Shown here in pieces: positions 11,197-23,223 of a DNA stretch of 64,000 bases. Position numbers and translations under genes: made by a program. Numbering within the stretch: position 1 is the first letter of the stretch; each line of letters begins with the position of its first letter. Under the pieces are notes generated by a model. The model was not told where the DNA came from. It did no database searches and saw only the letters and a list, made by a program, of their open reading frames with translations. Origin of the DNA: Laccaria trichodermophora (Eukaryota; Basidiomycota; Agaricomycetes; Agaricales; Hydnangiaceae); contig JACTVC010000010.1 in assembly GCA_018417955.1 (NCBI GenBank), positions 124,001-188,000 on the forward strand, written 5' to 3'.

Positions 11197-11569
11197 TGTG
11201 AAACCAGGCTATCGTCATAGACTTCTCGACGAGGTCATGAGTGCGAGGCAAGGGAGTCGGACGTAGAGCGGACTACGTTGTTGACTTGTGTTGGCGGCGT
11301 GGTTCTGCGTGGCGTTAACGCGCCTGAGATATCCTGTGACCCCGGAATAGGGACGCTGTCACCCGGCGCAGGGCTCTTGTATCCCAGAGGGGAGACAATG
11401 GGTCGTCTGGCCATGAATCGTATCCGCGACCCAATCCATGTATTACAAGTAGTCATGGTAAGTAGGTAAGTACTACAAGGGGGCCACAACACAAGATAAA
11501 CAAGGAACAAACAATTGTAACTACTATGATTCAATATCATGCCAAGGTAAAGTATAAACCACTGTTACA
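11197..11569 (-). repeat. chromovirus 3' LTR
   Basis: 373 bp. It is bordered on the inside by the polypurine tract (minus strand GGGGGGGCTT, 11,570-11,581), so it is the 3' LTR. It differs from the other LTR at about eleven positions by eye, all C/T or G/A changes where one copy or the inferred ancestor has CpG. Confidence 0.93.
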
Positions 11570-11618
11570 AAGCCCCCCCATGAGATTGAAGCATCGATCT
11601 TAGAGATTGAGAGTGGCA

Positions 11619-12332
11619 CTAGCGTCGTCGTTGCTTGCGGCGTCGTTCACGCTCCTCGTCTCGGTGACGGTAACCCTGAATCCTTTGTCCTGACCTTCGT
11701 CCACGCTTAGTCTTCTTGTAACCAGATTCCTCTTGCAACTCATCATCGTCCTCCTCCTGATCGCTCTGAGGCGCTCGCGGATAATCATACTGGACAGGGT
11801 CTAGCACCAAGGGTCCGGCGTTGGCCATCCTTTCACTAATAGCCGCGAGATCGGGGTTGTCCTCCAGTAAGGGGTGTGAAAACGACAAAGTCCCTCCCTC
11901 CGAATGATTATCCTGGCACAGTCTATCGGCTAACGGGAAAGAAGGAGGGTCTGTCAGTCGAGATGAGAGGGTGTTCGTGTTAACCGGATTGCTCAGTCTG
12001 GACGTGAGATCCGTGGTTATGTGAGACATGAGAGTAGGGAGGAGGTTAGGAGGAGGAGAAGGAGGAGGTGAACTGGATCTGGTCGTAATACGCGTTGCTA
12101 AACTCGTAGCAGCAGCTTCTTCCGTTAAAGGGCGTAGACCTGAAGGGGATGCTGTTGTGGAGGAGTTGACAGTGGTTGATCCTGGCAAGGCTGCGGCAAT
12201 GGGCCATGGCAACAGGGCATTAGGCGTCGGAACGGAAGGGGGAGTAGGGTACGGTATCACTGTCGCATTACCCTGTAGAATGACTGGCATTAGGGTATTA
12301 CCCGAAGGAGACCACATGAATGCTAAGTTTGC
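11619..12332 (-). pseudogene. chromovirus extra ORF, C-terminal segment
   Basis: About 235 codons continuing the extra frame after the foldback at 12,333-13,133. It is rich in Pro, Ser and Thr, with an acidic stretch ('DQEEDDDEL') followed by a strongly basic tail of Arg/Lys. It ends at TAG, about 40 bp before the polypurine tract. The mixed acidic and basic tail suggests nucleic-acid or nuclear association, but no domain is recognised. 'ANLAFMWSPSG' joins 'PLPFGANL' across the insertion via the TSD, so this belongs to the same protein as the segments upstream. Confidence 0.6.
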
Positions 12333-13133
12333 ATTAGTAGGTACCATTTACATCAATGAAATGTGGCAGTTGCCATGAGGCATCTTGATCAGCTACCGTG
12401 AATGAAATGAAATGATTTCATTTCATTCACGGCACTTATTTCATTTCTTTAGAAAAGGTGTGTTTCATTCATTTGCGACGATTTTTTCATTTTTTGTTTC
12501 ATTCTTTTCCAGGGAAAATGAAACACCTTTTGCCTCATTCTGTTTCATTCTCACTTCTGTTTCATTCCTGCCAGAAAGAATAAGTTTGACTCTGCTTCAT
12601 TCATTCCTGACAATTATTTCATTCTTTGTTTCATTCTTGCCAGAGGATTGAATATTTCATTCATTTTCAATTATTATTTCATTCTTTCTGGACAGTTATT
12701 TCAATGATATAGTACATGTACAAATAAGGAAATAATATACAAATGATGCCTGATATGGGTTGTGCCCTTCTGCAGTGGGCTGAGGGGCCATATGGGGGTA
12801 TTTTTGGATTTGAGGCAGATATATGCAAAGAGCTAGCAGTGGTGTTGCCAAATAGGACACTTACATTTTGTTCCCATCAATTACATAATCACCTCTCATC
12901 TCACAATGGAATGAAACACATGCCCCAAAATGAATGAAACAAAAATGAGGCAGCTCAATGACATGGATGAAGTCAAAATGAAAGAAATTCCAGTTCGTCG
13001 CAAGCAGTTCTATTTCGTCGCCATGGACAGGAATGAAACAGGAATGAAAAACTGTTTCATTCCAACATGGTAGCTGATCAAGATGGCCTGCAGTAACTGC
13101 CACGTTTACATGATGTAAATGGTAGCTACCAGT
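12333..13133. mobile_element. foldback element FB1 (TTTCATTC-type)
   Basis: 801 bp. Termini ATTAGTAGGTACC and, inverted, ACTGGTAGCTACC. Flanking duplication [T/C]AAGTTTGC (12,324-12,332 and 13,134-13,142). The arms are dominated by 'tttcattc'/'gaatgaaa' repeats, and the centre (about 12,670-12,890) carries 'gcctgatatgggttgtgccc', shared with FB2. No ORF. It splits the extra ORF of the chromovirus. Confidence 0.85.
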
Positions 13134-14573
13134 CAAGTTTGCGCCAAAGGGCAGCGGGGCGTTGGGAGGCAGGTTCATAATGGCAGGAGCGCCAGGGATT
13201 AAGGGCAACAGGGGAATGGTTCTCGAACTGACCAAAGGCGTGGAAGGATCCGCTCGGGTTTCCCTCACGGGAGACGAGGGTCAAACGTGCGAAGCAGGAC
13301 GCAGCGAGCGGGGAATTCGTCTAAAGGGGGACGATGGTCGTCTATAGGGGGAGCGATTCCTATAATACGGAGAAGGGGACCTAGCGTAGCGTCGACGAGC
13401 ATAAGCAGAACGAGTGGGAGAACAATACTGCGACCGAGACCTTGAGCGTCTACTGGAGTAACGGCGCCTTGGGGATTCAGAAGTTTGACGTAGGTTTCGA
13501 GCGGTTTCGCGCACTGGGCTTCTTGTTCTAGGAATAGATAGCTCAGCGGCCGAGGTGGGAGCCACAGGCTGGTTAGAACTAAGATGGGCGATCGAGTCTG
13601 CAGTTGCTGACCACACATGGGTGCGCAACGTTAATGCTCTGATGTAAGTTTCGTAGTTGACATAGGAAATCAACAACTCCACACCGTTCTCGAGTCGATG
13701 ATGCATGTAGTTCCGTAGCTGTCGAGCCTGGTCAATCGATCCCGTCTCTATCCAAAAGTTTTGCCCTTGCCCGACCGTCGTCCTAAACACGCGGTTCACT
13801 GAGACTTGTAGCCTGGTAGCTATGTCGATGATGAGAGCTTGCATGGAAGCGAGTCCTTCGGTCAATGGCACCCCATATAGCATCAGGTGTGGTGAAGCAA
13901 ATTCAAGCGGATCCTTGGTAGTAGTCTGCTCCCTTCTAATGTCAGGGTCCTCGTAGAGAGGCAAAGTTGGAATTTGGGGTCCCATCGTTTCCTCCGTGGG
14001 ACTTTCTTCTCCTAACGATACTTCTTCCTCCGATCGTTTAGGGACTTTACGCTTGGAGGGTCTAATGGTCGTAGATTCAGATGGTAGACTCGTATCCGCC
14101 ATAACGACGTCGGGACTTTCTGTCAACGTTGAAGGACGTTCTGGTTCCGCCATGATGATCTCTTGACTAACGGTCGCGCCAGAGGCAGCGGGAGTAGTGT
14201 CTGGAACGTGAGCAGCAGGCGTATTCGTCGCGCTCTCCATTCTGGTCTCATGAGGGGGGTCAGGATTCTTCCCAAGGTCCTTTTTTCCGAAAAAAGGATC
14301 AGGGTAGTAGTCGTCGTCACTATCGTCATCCCCTCCGAGATCAGGCTTAGGTGGATCACGTAGTGAAGGGAGTTCTTCAGGCTTGGGAGTAGGGGCTTCC
14401 TTTCCTATGTCTACGGTCTGTGGTTCCCTAGTAATGTAAATCCAGGATGGTTGTCTAAGTCGTTCCTTTTTCAAGTCCTTGAACTTGCCGGCTGGACAGG
14501 GCAAGCCAAAGACGTTCAGATTCGAAACACACCCAGGAGGGGCCTTGGGCGGTTGTAAAAACAGGATTTCCCG
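13134..14573 (-). pseudogene. chromovirus extra ORF, middle segment (RS-rich)
   Basis: About 480 codons between two foldback insertions. It begins 'EILFLQPPKAPPG' and has a Glu/Asp/Pro/Ser-rich linker. It then has a possible folded part around 'PHLMLYGVPLTEGLASMQ' to 'LRNYMHHRLENGVELLISY', where the length and alternating pattern could fit an RRM-like fold (inference only). An arginine/serine-rich tract follows ('SPRRRYSSRRSRSRS', 'RYARSPSPYYRNRSPYRR'), as in splicing-type RS domains. One in-frame TGA lies at 13,281-13,283, then 'PSSPVRETRADP' continues in frame to the next insertion. Function unknown. RNA binding is plausible. Confidence 0.6.
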
Positions 14574-15353
14574 ACTGGTAGCTGCCAATTACATGATGTA
14601 GTTATGGCAGCTGCCATAAAAAAACTTGATCAGCTACCGTGAATGAATGAAATGCAAAGTTTTCATTCATTCACGGCACCTGTTTCATTTGAGATAATTT
14701 ATTCTGTTTCATTCATTCCCGGCAACTGTTTCATTTTTTTTCATTCATTGCTGTGGAGAATGAAATCATTTTTGTTTCATTCCATTTCATTTCAATCCTT
14801 TCTTCATTCCTACCAGGAAGAATGAAATTTATTCTGTTTCATTTATTCCTGGCAACTATTTCATTCTTTGTTTCATTTTTTGTTTCATTCTTACCATGGA
14901 ATTTTTGTTTCATTCTTTATTTCATTTTTGTTTCAATCTTTCAGGCAACAATTTCGATGTTTTAATACACACCTAAATAAGGAAATAATATATAATTATG
15001 CCTGATATGTGTTGTGCCCTACTGCAGTGGTGTGGGAGGCCATATGGGAGTACTTTTGCATTTGAGGCTCAAATACATAACAAGATAGGCATACTGTTGC
15101 TAAATAAGGCACTTTAATATTTTACATCAATTACATAATAATTTTCCCAGCTCTAACAATAAAGGAATGAATGAAACAGTTGCTGTGGTGGAATGAAATG
15201 AAAAATGAAGTAATTTCTGTGAATCAATGAAATGAAATGAATGAAACAGTTGCCGTGAATCAATGAAATTTCATTTCATTCCCTCACGGTAGCTGATCAA
15301 GTTTTGCCACGGCAGCTGCCATAAATACATCGATGTAGAGTGCAGCTACTAGT
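14574..15353. mobile_element. foldback element FB2 (TTTCATTC-type)
   Basis: 780 bp. Termini ACTGGTAGCTGCC and, inverted, ACTAGTAGCTGC. The 9-bp duplications GATTTCCC[G/A] flank it (14,565-14,573 and 15,354-15,362), and the one mismatch fits CpG decay. The arms are 'tttcattc' repeats, and the centre (about 14,985-15,140) is homologous to that of FB1. No ORF. It splits the extra ORF of the chromovirus. Confidence 0.85.
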
Positions 15354-16715
15354 GATTTCCCAACATCTTTCCCTATTGAACCTGGAATGCGACATATGAT
15401 CCTGTACGTTTTTTGTCCCAATTTCTCGAAAAGTCCCTTCAGGCTCGAAATTTTCAGCGAACCTTCGCCACTTCTTTTTCTCGTGTTGAGGGGCTCCAGC
15501 GCGAGAAGGTTCGGCCTTCTTTACGGGGGGAGGTTTGATCCAAGTGACTCTGTCCTTCGCCATGACCACGGTGGTTGGGGGTGTGGGTCCATAATCGATT
15601 GTCTTACTCGTCGACGATGTTGGAAGAATCTTAAGAGGGGGAGGACTGATACTGGGCCAAACCCATCCGGGATCGTACGTCTTATCCGTATCTATTAGCA
15701 GGAGATCCCCATGACCCATGGCATGGGCATCGTAATCGTTTACGCTCCAATGAATGGCGGAGGCGCTGGATCCTGCAGCGAAGTCGATCATAGTCTCCCA
15801 AGCTGCGAGCTTAGCGCGCTCTTGGGACCCTATTTCACGAACTACGTAGCAGGGTATACCCTCTTTCATGTACCATCGGGCTTGTCGCTCGTCCATGCCA
15901 TTCAACCATACACCCATGTAGCGACCGTCTGCCATTCCGACTTGGGCTTCCGGATCCGGGGACCAGTTCCGTGAATCTTGCAACCTGGACGCGTAGTCGA
16001 TGAAAGCGCGCTTGTCCTTTATGCATCTCTGAGCTTCCGCAATCCAATCCACCGCGAGCGAAAACCGTTTATATTGTTGTAAACTGTCGAGAGCCTCGGA
16101 CGAAGGTGTTACTGGCTTGATGCCTTCGCTCCACAGGGCTCGGTGTTCCGTCTCGTAGTAGTGTAGGTCTATGTACTTCTTGTGGAGGGCTTCTATGCGC
16201 ATATCCGCCTCTCGGTTTATACGAATGAGCCTGTCCAGGTATCCATTGTCGATGTGTCTGGTGTCGAACGCAGGAGCATTATAGCTAATCCAACAGTTGA
16301 GAATCGACTCAAACTCAGGGCTTTCGCACGGGTTTCCTGCAGCAGGTGAAATTATCAAAGCTCTCCAGCCCTTGCCGTGCAGGTAAAGCTGGGTGTTTTT
16401 AGACAGGTCGAATGGTCCCATGTGTCCATCGTAACGGCGATGCTCCTCGTTGTAGCTGTTGATACGCAGATCGATGTTAAGGGGTCGGATTCCTGGACAG
16501 AAAGCATTGTTCAAGGAATTGGGGGAGGATATCTCCCAGAGTCTATCGCTCATCGCTACATATCTGCGATGTATGGGTTCCGGGAGTTGATAAGAGGGAG
16601 GAGGAGGTATTAAAGGTATTCGGTCGTAACCCGCGAAACTGGGTATCCTCATGGGTTTATACCGCCTGGTGTCGTTGTGGCCAGCTCCATGGACATGTTT
16701 AGGATGGCCCGTCAT
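15354..16715 (-). pseudogene. chromovirus extra ORF, N-terminal segment
   Basis: About 450 codons with no internal stop, starting at ATG (16,713-16,715), 207 bp after the pol stop. It is a soluble-looking mixed alpha/beta sequence with many aromatic residues. Features include 'SDRLWEISSPNSLNNAF', 'HGKGWRALIISPAAGNPC', 'HYYETEHRALWSEG', 'RYMGVWLNGMDERQARWY' and 'GIPCYVVREI'. No signal peptide or membrane segment is seen, so the frame does not look like an envelope gene despite its position. The last ~18 codons of the apparent frame belong to FB2. I do not recognise a family; similar proteins may exist among agaric hypothetical proteins. Confidence 0.65.
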
Positions 16716-16921
16716 TGTCGTAGGGCCGTTCGTGATCGCGCTCGTAAGCTGCGGGATGCCTTGGAGCCAGAGAGCCAGGAGGTAGGAATCTTTGATTTGA
16801 ACTTCGTGGTATTATAAGTATTCGGAGTTTAAATAGTAACTGTACAGCATCGGATTTTAGCGTATTTAACAAGGTTAAGGTTTGGATCGGCGGTCCGAGA
16901 GGTCAGTAAAGGGCAGGATCG

Positions 16922-18529
16922 TTAGATGGTCAACCCTTTAGACTTGAGGTAGCTCTGTTTGAGAAGAGCGGCGTTTCTCAAATCGTACTCGGAGACCCAT
17001 GAGTTGTCGGCGGGCCCATAACCTTTCCATCTTACTAGGAACATCCTTCGGTTAGCCTTCTTCTTCCCTACATGTCGATGTCCCAGTATAGCCTCCACTT
17101 CGTATTCTTCAGTAGCTTTTAGATCTTGCGTAGGTGGCAGTTCCGTTCGTTCACCGAATTCCGCAGGGGACGGCGTGTACTTCCACAGATGATCAATATT
17201 GAATACGGGATGCATGGAATAGGAGTCCGGGAGTCTTAACCGGTAGACTTGAGGGTTGACCTTTTCAACAACTTCGAAAGGTCCTATCATTCGTTGGACC
17301 AATTTCTTGCCAGTTCCAGCGACGTCTACTAGCTCTAGCGAGTGTGGGTTGACTAAGGCGTAATCCCCCTCCTTTAATTCCTGAATGGGTCTACGCTTCT
17401 TGTCGTACGCCTTGGCCTGTCAATCTTGCGCTAAGGCTATGGCGTCCTTCGCGAAGGTACGGTGTACTTCGAGAGACTCAACGAAGTCCTCCACGGATTG
17501 ACTAGGCAAGAAGGGACGTCTGGACGGGTCAACTTCAGGAACGATCACACCTGTAGACGTTCTGGGGTTGTACCCCATCAACAAGTAGTTCGGCGAATAC
17601 TTGGTAGAGGAATGCACGCTGCTGTTGTAGGAGTTGGCTAGTACACTTAGCCATCTCGACCAATTTTCCTTATCTGAGGAAACATAAGCGCGAAGCATTT
17701 GTTCTAACATGGCATTGAGGATTTCCGTCTGTCCATCGGTCTGAGGGTGATGAGCAGAAGACAAGGCCATCACGCTGCCATAATTGGCTACCACTGACTT
17801 CCAGAATACGGTTGCCCAACGTCTATCTCTATCAGAAATAATGACTTCCGGTAACCCGTAGACGTTAACAACTCTTTCCACAAATAGTTGAGCAAATCCT
17901 TCTTGAGTAAGCGTCGTATGCGTAGGGATTATGATGGCGAACTTGGTGAGCTTATCTACTATGACAAGGACGGCAGTGTATCCTAATTCCCCTGAAGCGG
18001 GTAGTCCAGTTATCATATCTAAAGAAACCGTCGAAAAAGGGCGAGATGGTATATGCGCAGGTCTCAACACGCCCATCTTGGCTCTATGATCCGTTTTTAT
18101 CTTTTGACAAACATCGCAGGTCGTGGCGTAGGATTCGGCATCCTTGTTCATGGAAGGCCAGTAGAAAAGTTCCTGTAATCGTGCTATGAAGCGGTGGGGT
18201 CCTGCGTGAGCGCTTTCGTATGGGGATTCGTGGATCCATCGTAACACGTAGTTGACTTTAGAATTAGGCACACAGAGACGAGTCTTCCAGCTGGCATCTA
18301 TAAAGTAGAGCAACTCGTCCTCTCCTCTCTGGAAGTGACTCGCGAAGATTATCGTCTTCTTGCTCGGTTGCGTTTTAATGTAGCAAGGGGCGAAGAACTT
18401 GTCGGCTTTGTATCCTTCGGCGAACTCCTTACGGATCAGCAGATCCACAGCTATTAGTAATTGCGTGCGCCCAGACCAGTTCTTGTCCGGAGGCGTCTCC
18501 AGAGCTTTCGTCCCTGTTGGGTAGGTCTG
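16922..18529 (-). pseudogene. chromovirus integrase and chromodomain
   Basis: The integrase has an HHCC-type zinc region ('SAHAGPH', 'CDVCQ') and a DDE core: Asp in 'SLDMITGLP', Asp in 'SDRDRRW', Glu in 'HPQTDGQTEILN'. A TGA at 17,420-17,422 interrupts the linker. The frame continues through 'GPFEV' and a chromodomain ('YEVEAILGHR', 'FLVRWKGYG', 'NSWVSEYDL') and ends at TAA 16,922. A chromodomain here defines chromoviruses and in known members guides insertion to marked chromatin. Upstream, 'WTY' joins 'PTGTKALETPP' across foldback FB3. Confidence 0.88.
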
Positions 18530-21500
18530 ACTGGTGGCTACCACTTTTATCTATAACCTAGACTTAAGCCTAGAGGGTCATTTCTATAACTTAGACATAA
18601 GCCTAGAGGCCATATCTATAATGCTTAGGATTTTTTGAAAGGCATTTCAAATGTAGGCCTGGGTATTTCATAGTGAATTTTCCATAGATACTCAGTGCAT
18701 TTTCTGTGAAATTTCAAATGCAGCCCTGGATATTTCATTGTGATTTTTCAATAGATACCCTGGGTATTTCATTGGGAAATTTTCAAATGTCACCCTTGGT
18801 ATTTCATTGCGATTTTTCAATGGATACCTGGCACATTTCACTGCGAAATTTCAAATGTAGCCCTTGGTATTTCATTGCGATTTTTCAATAGATACCCTGG
18901 GTATTTCATTGCAAAATTTCAAATGTAGCCCTGGGCATTTCATTGCGATTTTTCAAATGTATTCCTGGATATTTCATTGCAATTTTTCAAATGTATCCCT
19001 GGGTATTTCATTGCAATTTTTCAAATGTATTCCTGGGTATTTCATTGCAATTTTTCAATAGATACCCTGGGCATTTCATTGCAATTTTTCAAATGTATCC
19101 CTGGGTATTTCATTGCAATTTTTCAATGGATACCTGGTGCATTTCATTGCAATTTTTCAATCGATACCCTTGGTATTTCATTGCGATTTTTCAAATGTAG
19201 CCCTGGGCATTTCATTGCAATTTTTCAAATGTATTCCTGGATATTTCATTGCAATTTTTCAATGGATACCTGGCGCATTTCATTGCGATTTTTCAATAGA
19301 TACCCTAGGTATTTCATTGTGATTTTTCAAATGGAGCCTGGGGCATTTCATTGTGATTTTTCAATAGATACCCTGGGCATTTCATTGTGATTTTTCAAAT
19401 GTATCCCTGGGTATTTCATTGCAAATATTTCATTGCAATTTTTCAAATGAATCTCTGGGTATTTCATTGCAATTTTTCAAATGGAGCCCTGGGCATTTCA
19501 TTGCAATTTTTCAATAGATACCCTGGGCATTTCATTGCAATTTTTCAAATGTATCCCACATGTCAGGGTCCATGCAATGGGCTTCCCTGGAGGGTGGTCA
19601 CATGACAAATTACCAAAAATGGTCAAAAAATGAAAGTTGTAGCCCTACACTGTAGCTTCCTGAATCTGTTTGAATTATGTTCTGAAGTGCTCCTGTTGTG
19701 GAGATTTGAGGTAAAGGAATTTCAAAAGTGTTGCGTTTTCTTTTTTTTTTGTGTTTTTCTCTATGAAAACAAAACCAAATAACATGATTTCAGTATATTC
19801 AGAAAGCTAAAAGAAAGGGCTACAATTATTGTATCATGGGAAAAATGACCAAAAAAGGAAGGTGCATCCCCTACTATAAGAATCAGGTATAGATTTACTG
19901 TTAGACTACAAAAAAGTCGGACTTAGACTACACTGTTTACTGATACACTATAAAAGACTACAAAAGCGTGGACTCAGACTACAAAGTTAGGGTTAGAGTC
20001 AAAAGGTTATCTTGACTACAAAGTTTGTAGTGTCCGCTTTTTGAGATTACAAAAGTTGTAGTGTTGCGCTTTTTCATTAGAAAAGTTTGTAGTGTCCGCT
20101 TTTTGAGACTACAAAAGTTTGTAGTGTTGCGCTTTTTTATTAGAAAAGTTTGTAGTGTCCACTTTTTGACAATACAAAAGTTTGTAGTGTGCGCTTTTTT
20201 AGACTACAAAAGTTTGTAGTCTGTGCTTTTTTATTAGAAGAGTTTGTAGTGTCTGCTTGTTCATTTGGAAAAGTTTGTAGTTGACATGTAGTTTATGGTG
20301 TCCTTGGCCCTATCTATGCTATGGGGATGAGGTTGAAGGATTGCCATCATATTGCCAGTGCTGCAGCATTAGTATTTGACATCATGTACAAGTTGTCTTT
20401 CACATTAGGAAAGGCCATTCTATGTCTTTCATATTGATACCTCCTGTCCTATCTTAAAACATAATTATAAGTTCATGTGGGGATATGGCTGAAGGATTGA
20501 CATGATATGACCAGTTTTTGACATCATGACCAAGTTTGGCTTTCACACTGTCTGCTTTCACATTGATAGCTACTGGCCTGTCCCAAACATAGTCAACTTT
20601 GATACAGGTCTTTGAGGACTGTAGGATGATGGGCTGATTCATCCTTTGAGGTGTCTTTAAGACAGGTCATGTTGTAAGTTGACCATGTATTGAGTAAATA
20701 TCAACATGAATAGCCTTCTCTAGCTTGAAAGCCAACTTGGGCATGATGTGAGGAACTGATGATGTGGCAATAGCAATATGTAATGTCATGTCAATCCTTC
20801 AGCCATATCCCCATATGAGCTTACAATTATGTCTTGAGATAGGACAGGAGGTATCAATATGAAAGACATAGAATGGCCTTTCCTAATGTGAAAGACAATT
20901 TGTACATGATGTCAAATACTAATGCTGCAGCACTGGCAATATGATGGTAATCCTTCAACCTCATCCCCATAACATAGATAGGGCCAAGGACACCATAAAC
21001 TACATGTCAACTACAAACTTTTCCAAATAGAAGAGCAGACACTACAAACTCTTCTAATAAAAAAGCACAGACTACAAACTTTTGTAGTCTAAAAAAGCGC
21101 ACACTACAAACTTTTCTAATAAAAAAGCGCAACACTACAAACTTTTCTAATGAAAAAGCGCAACACTACAACTTTGTAGTCTCAAAAAGCGGACACTACA
21201 GATTTTTTTAATGAAAAAGCGCACACTACAAACTTTGTAGTCAAGATAACCTTTTGACTCTAACCCTAACTTTGTAGTCTGAGTCCACGCTTTTGTAGTG
21301 TATTAGTAAATTTTGTAGTCGAAGTTCGACTTTTGTAGTCTTTTATAGTGTATCAGTAAACAGTGTAGTCTAAGTCCGACTTTTTTGTAGTCTAACAGTA
21401 AATCTATATCTGATTCTTATAGTAGGGGATGCACCTTCCTTTTTTGGTCATTTTTCCCATGATACAATAATTGTAGCCCTTTCTTTTAGCTTTCTGAATA

Positions 21501-22939
21501 TACTGAAATCATGTTATTTGGTTTTATTTTCATAGAGAAAAACACAAAAAAAAAAAAAAAAACGCAACACTTTTGAAATTCCTTTACCTCAAATCTCCAC
21601 AACAGGAGCACTTCAGAACATAATTCAAACAGATTCAGGAAGCTACAGTGTAGGGCTACAACTTTCATTTTTTGACCATTTTTGGTAATTTGTCATGTGA
21701 CCACCCTCCAGGGAAGCCCATTGCATGGACCCTGACATGTGGGATACATTTGAAAAATTGCAATGAAATGCCCAGGGTATCTATTGAAAAATTGCAATGA
21801 AATGCCCAGGGCTCCATTTGAAAAATTGCAATGAAATACCCAGGGATTCATTTGAAAAATCGCAATGAAATATTTGCAATGAAATACCCAGGGATACATT
21901 TGAAAAATCACAATGAAATGCCCAGGGTATCTATTGAAAAATCACAATGAAATGCCCCAGGCTCCATTTGAAAAATCACAATGAAATACCTAGGGTATCT
22001 ATTGAAAAATCACAATGAAATGCGCCAGGTATCCATTGAAAAATTGCAATGAAATATCCAGGAATACATTTGAAAAATTGCAATGAAATGCCCAGGGCTA
22101 CATTTGAAAAATTGCAATGAAATACCCAGGGATACATTTGAAAAATTGCAATGAAATGCCCAGGGTATCTATTGAAAAATTGCAATGAAATACCCAGGAA
22201 TACATTTGAAAAATTGCAATGAAATACCCAGGGATACATTTGAAAAATTGCAATGAAATACCCAGGGATACATTTGAAAAATTGCAATGAAATATCAAGG
22301 GTATCTATTGAAAAGTCGCAATGAAATGCGCCAGGTATCCATTGAAATTTTGCAATGAAATATCCAGGAATACATTTGAAAAATCGCAATGAAATGCCCA
22401 GGGTATCTATTGAAAAATCGCAATGAAATACCCAGGGTATCTATTGAAAAATCGCAATGAAATGCGCCAGGCATCCATTGAAATTTTGCAATGAAATATC
22501 CAGGAATACATTTGAAAAATCGCAATGAAATGCCCAGGGCTACATTTGAAATTTTGCAATGAAATACCCAGGGTATCTATTGAAAAATCGCAATGAAATA
22601 CCAAGGGCTACATTTGAAATTTCGCAGTGAAATGTGCCAGGTATCCATTGAAAAATCGCAATGAAATACCAAGGGTGACATTTGAAAATTTCCCAATGAA
22701 ATACCCAGGGTATCTATTGAAAAATCGCAATGAAATATCCAGGGCTGCATTTGAAATTTCGCAGAAAATGCACTGAGTATCTATGGAAAATTCACTATGA
22801 AATACCCAGGCCTACATTTGAAATGCCTTTCAAAAAATCCTAAGCATTATAGATATGGCCTCTAGGCTTATGTCTAAGTTATAGAAATGATCCTCTAGGC
22901 TTGGGTCTAGGTTATAGAAATGAAGTGGTAGCCACTAGT
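18530..22939. mobile_element. large foldback element FB3
   Basis: 4,410 bp forming a near-complete hairpin. Termini ACTGGTGGCTACCAC and, inverted, ACTAGTGGCTACCAC; flanks GTAGGTCTG / GTAGGTCCA (18,521-18,529 and 22,940-22,948). Each arm has, in order, a 34-bp tandem array ('tttcattgcaatttttcaaa', about 18,640-19,560 and 21,740-22,840), a core of about 300 bp (19,570-19,870 and 21,420-21,720), a 'gtttgtagtgtccgcttttt' array (20,000-20,290 and 21,010-21,240), and a short inner stretch. The loop is near 20,700. ORFs such as the 137-codon Phe/Ile-rich one are array artefacts. Confidence 0.9.
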
Positions 22940-22948
22940 GTAGGTCCA

Positions 22949-23223
22949 TGGGTCTGATCTAGCGAACGGCAGCGTCTCCCCTTGTTCATCTGGTTCGGTA
23001 TTCTCTGTTTCTTCGTTCACATCTGTCTTTGCAGGAACTTTGCGCTTTTCCTCTGCGGCGAGTTGTCGTCTCATCCGTACTGCTAACGATTCCTTTTCTA
23101 TGACGTCCTCCCAGCTCATGACGCAGAAGGCGGCCTTAGGAGCGGCAACTCTGAACATTCTATCTTCAGCCTTTTGAGCTAATCCTCGTTTCATGTTGTC
23201 TTGTTCAATAGCAGTACTTATCA
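22949..23223 (-). pseudogene. chromovirus pol segment between RNase H and integrase
   Basis: About 90 codons ('STAIEQDNMKRGL' to 'SDPWTY') left between two insertions. It is charged (many Glu/Lys/Arg) and has no enzyme motif. It is the linker that joins the RNase H end at 24,850 to the integrase start. Frame continuity across FB3 is exact. Confidence 0.75.

Noticed and set aside
11619..16715. Extra chromovirus ORF as an envelope gene
   Set aside because: The position fits, but no signal peptide, transmembrane segment or fusion-like peptide is visible. The sequence is soluble, with RS-rich and basic regions.
18706..19605. Overlapping ORFs of 60-137 codons rich in Phe, Ile, His, and mirror ORFs at 21,693-22,604
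   Set aside because: They are translations of the 34-bp tandem array in the arms of foldback FB3. The same peptides appear in several frames and on both arms.
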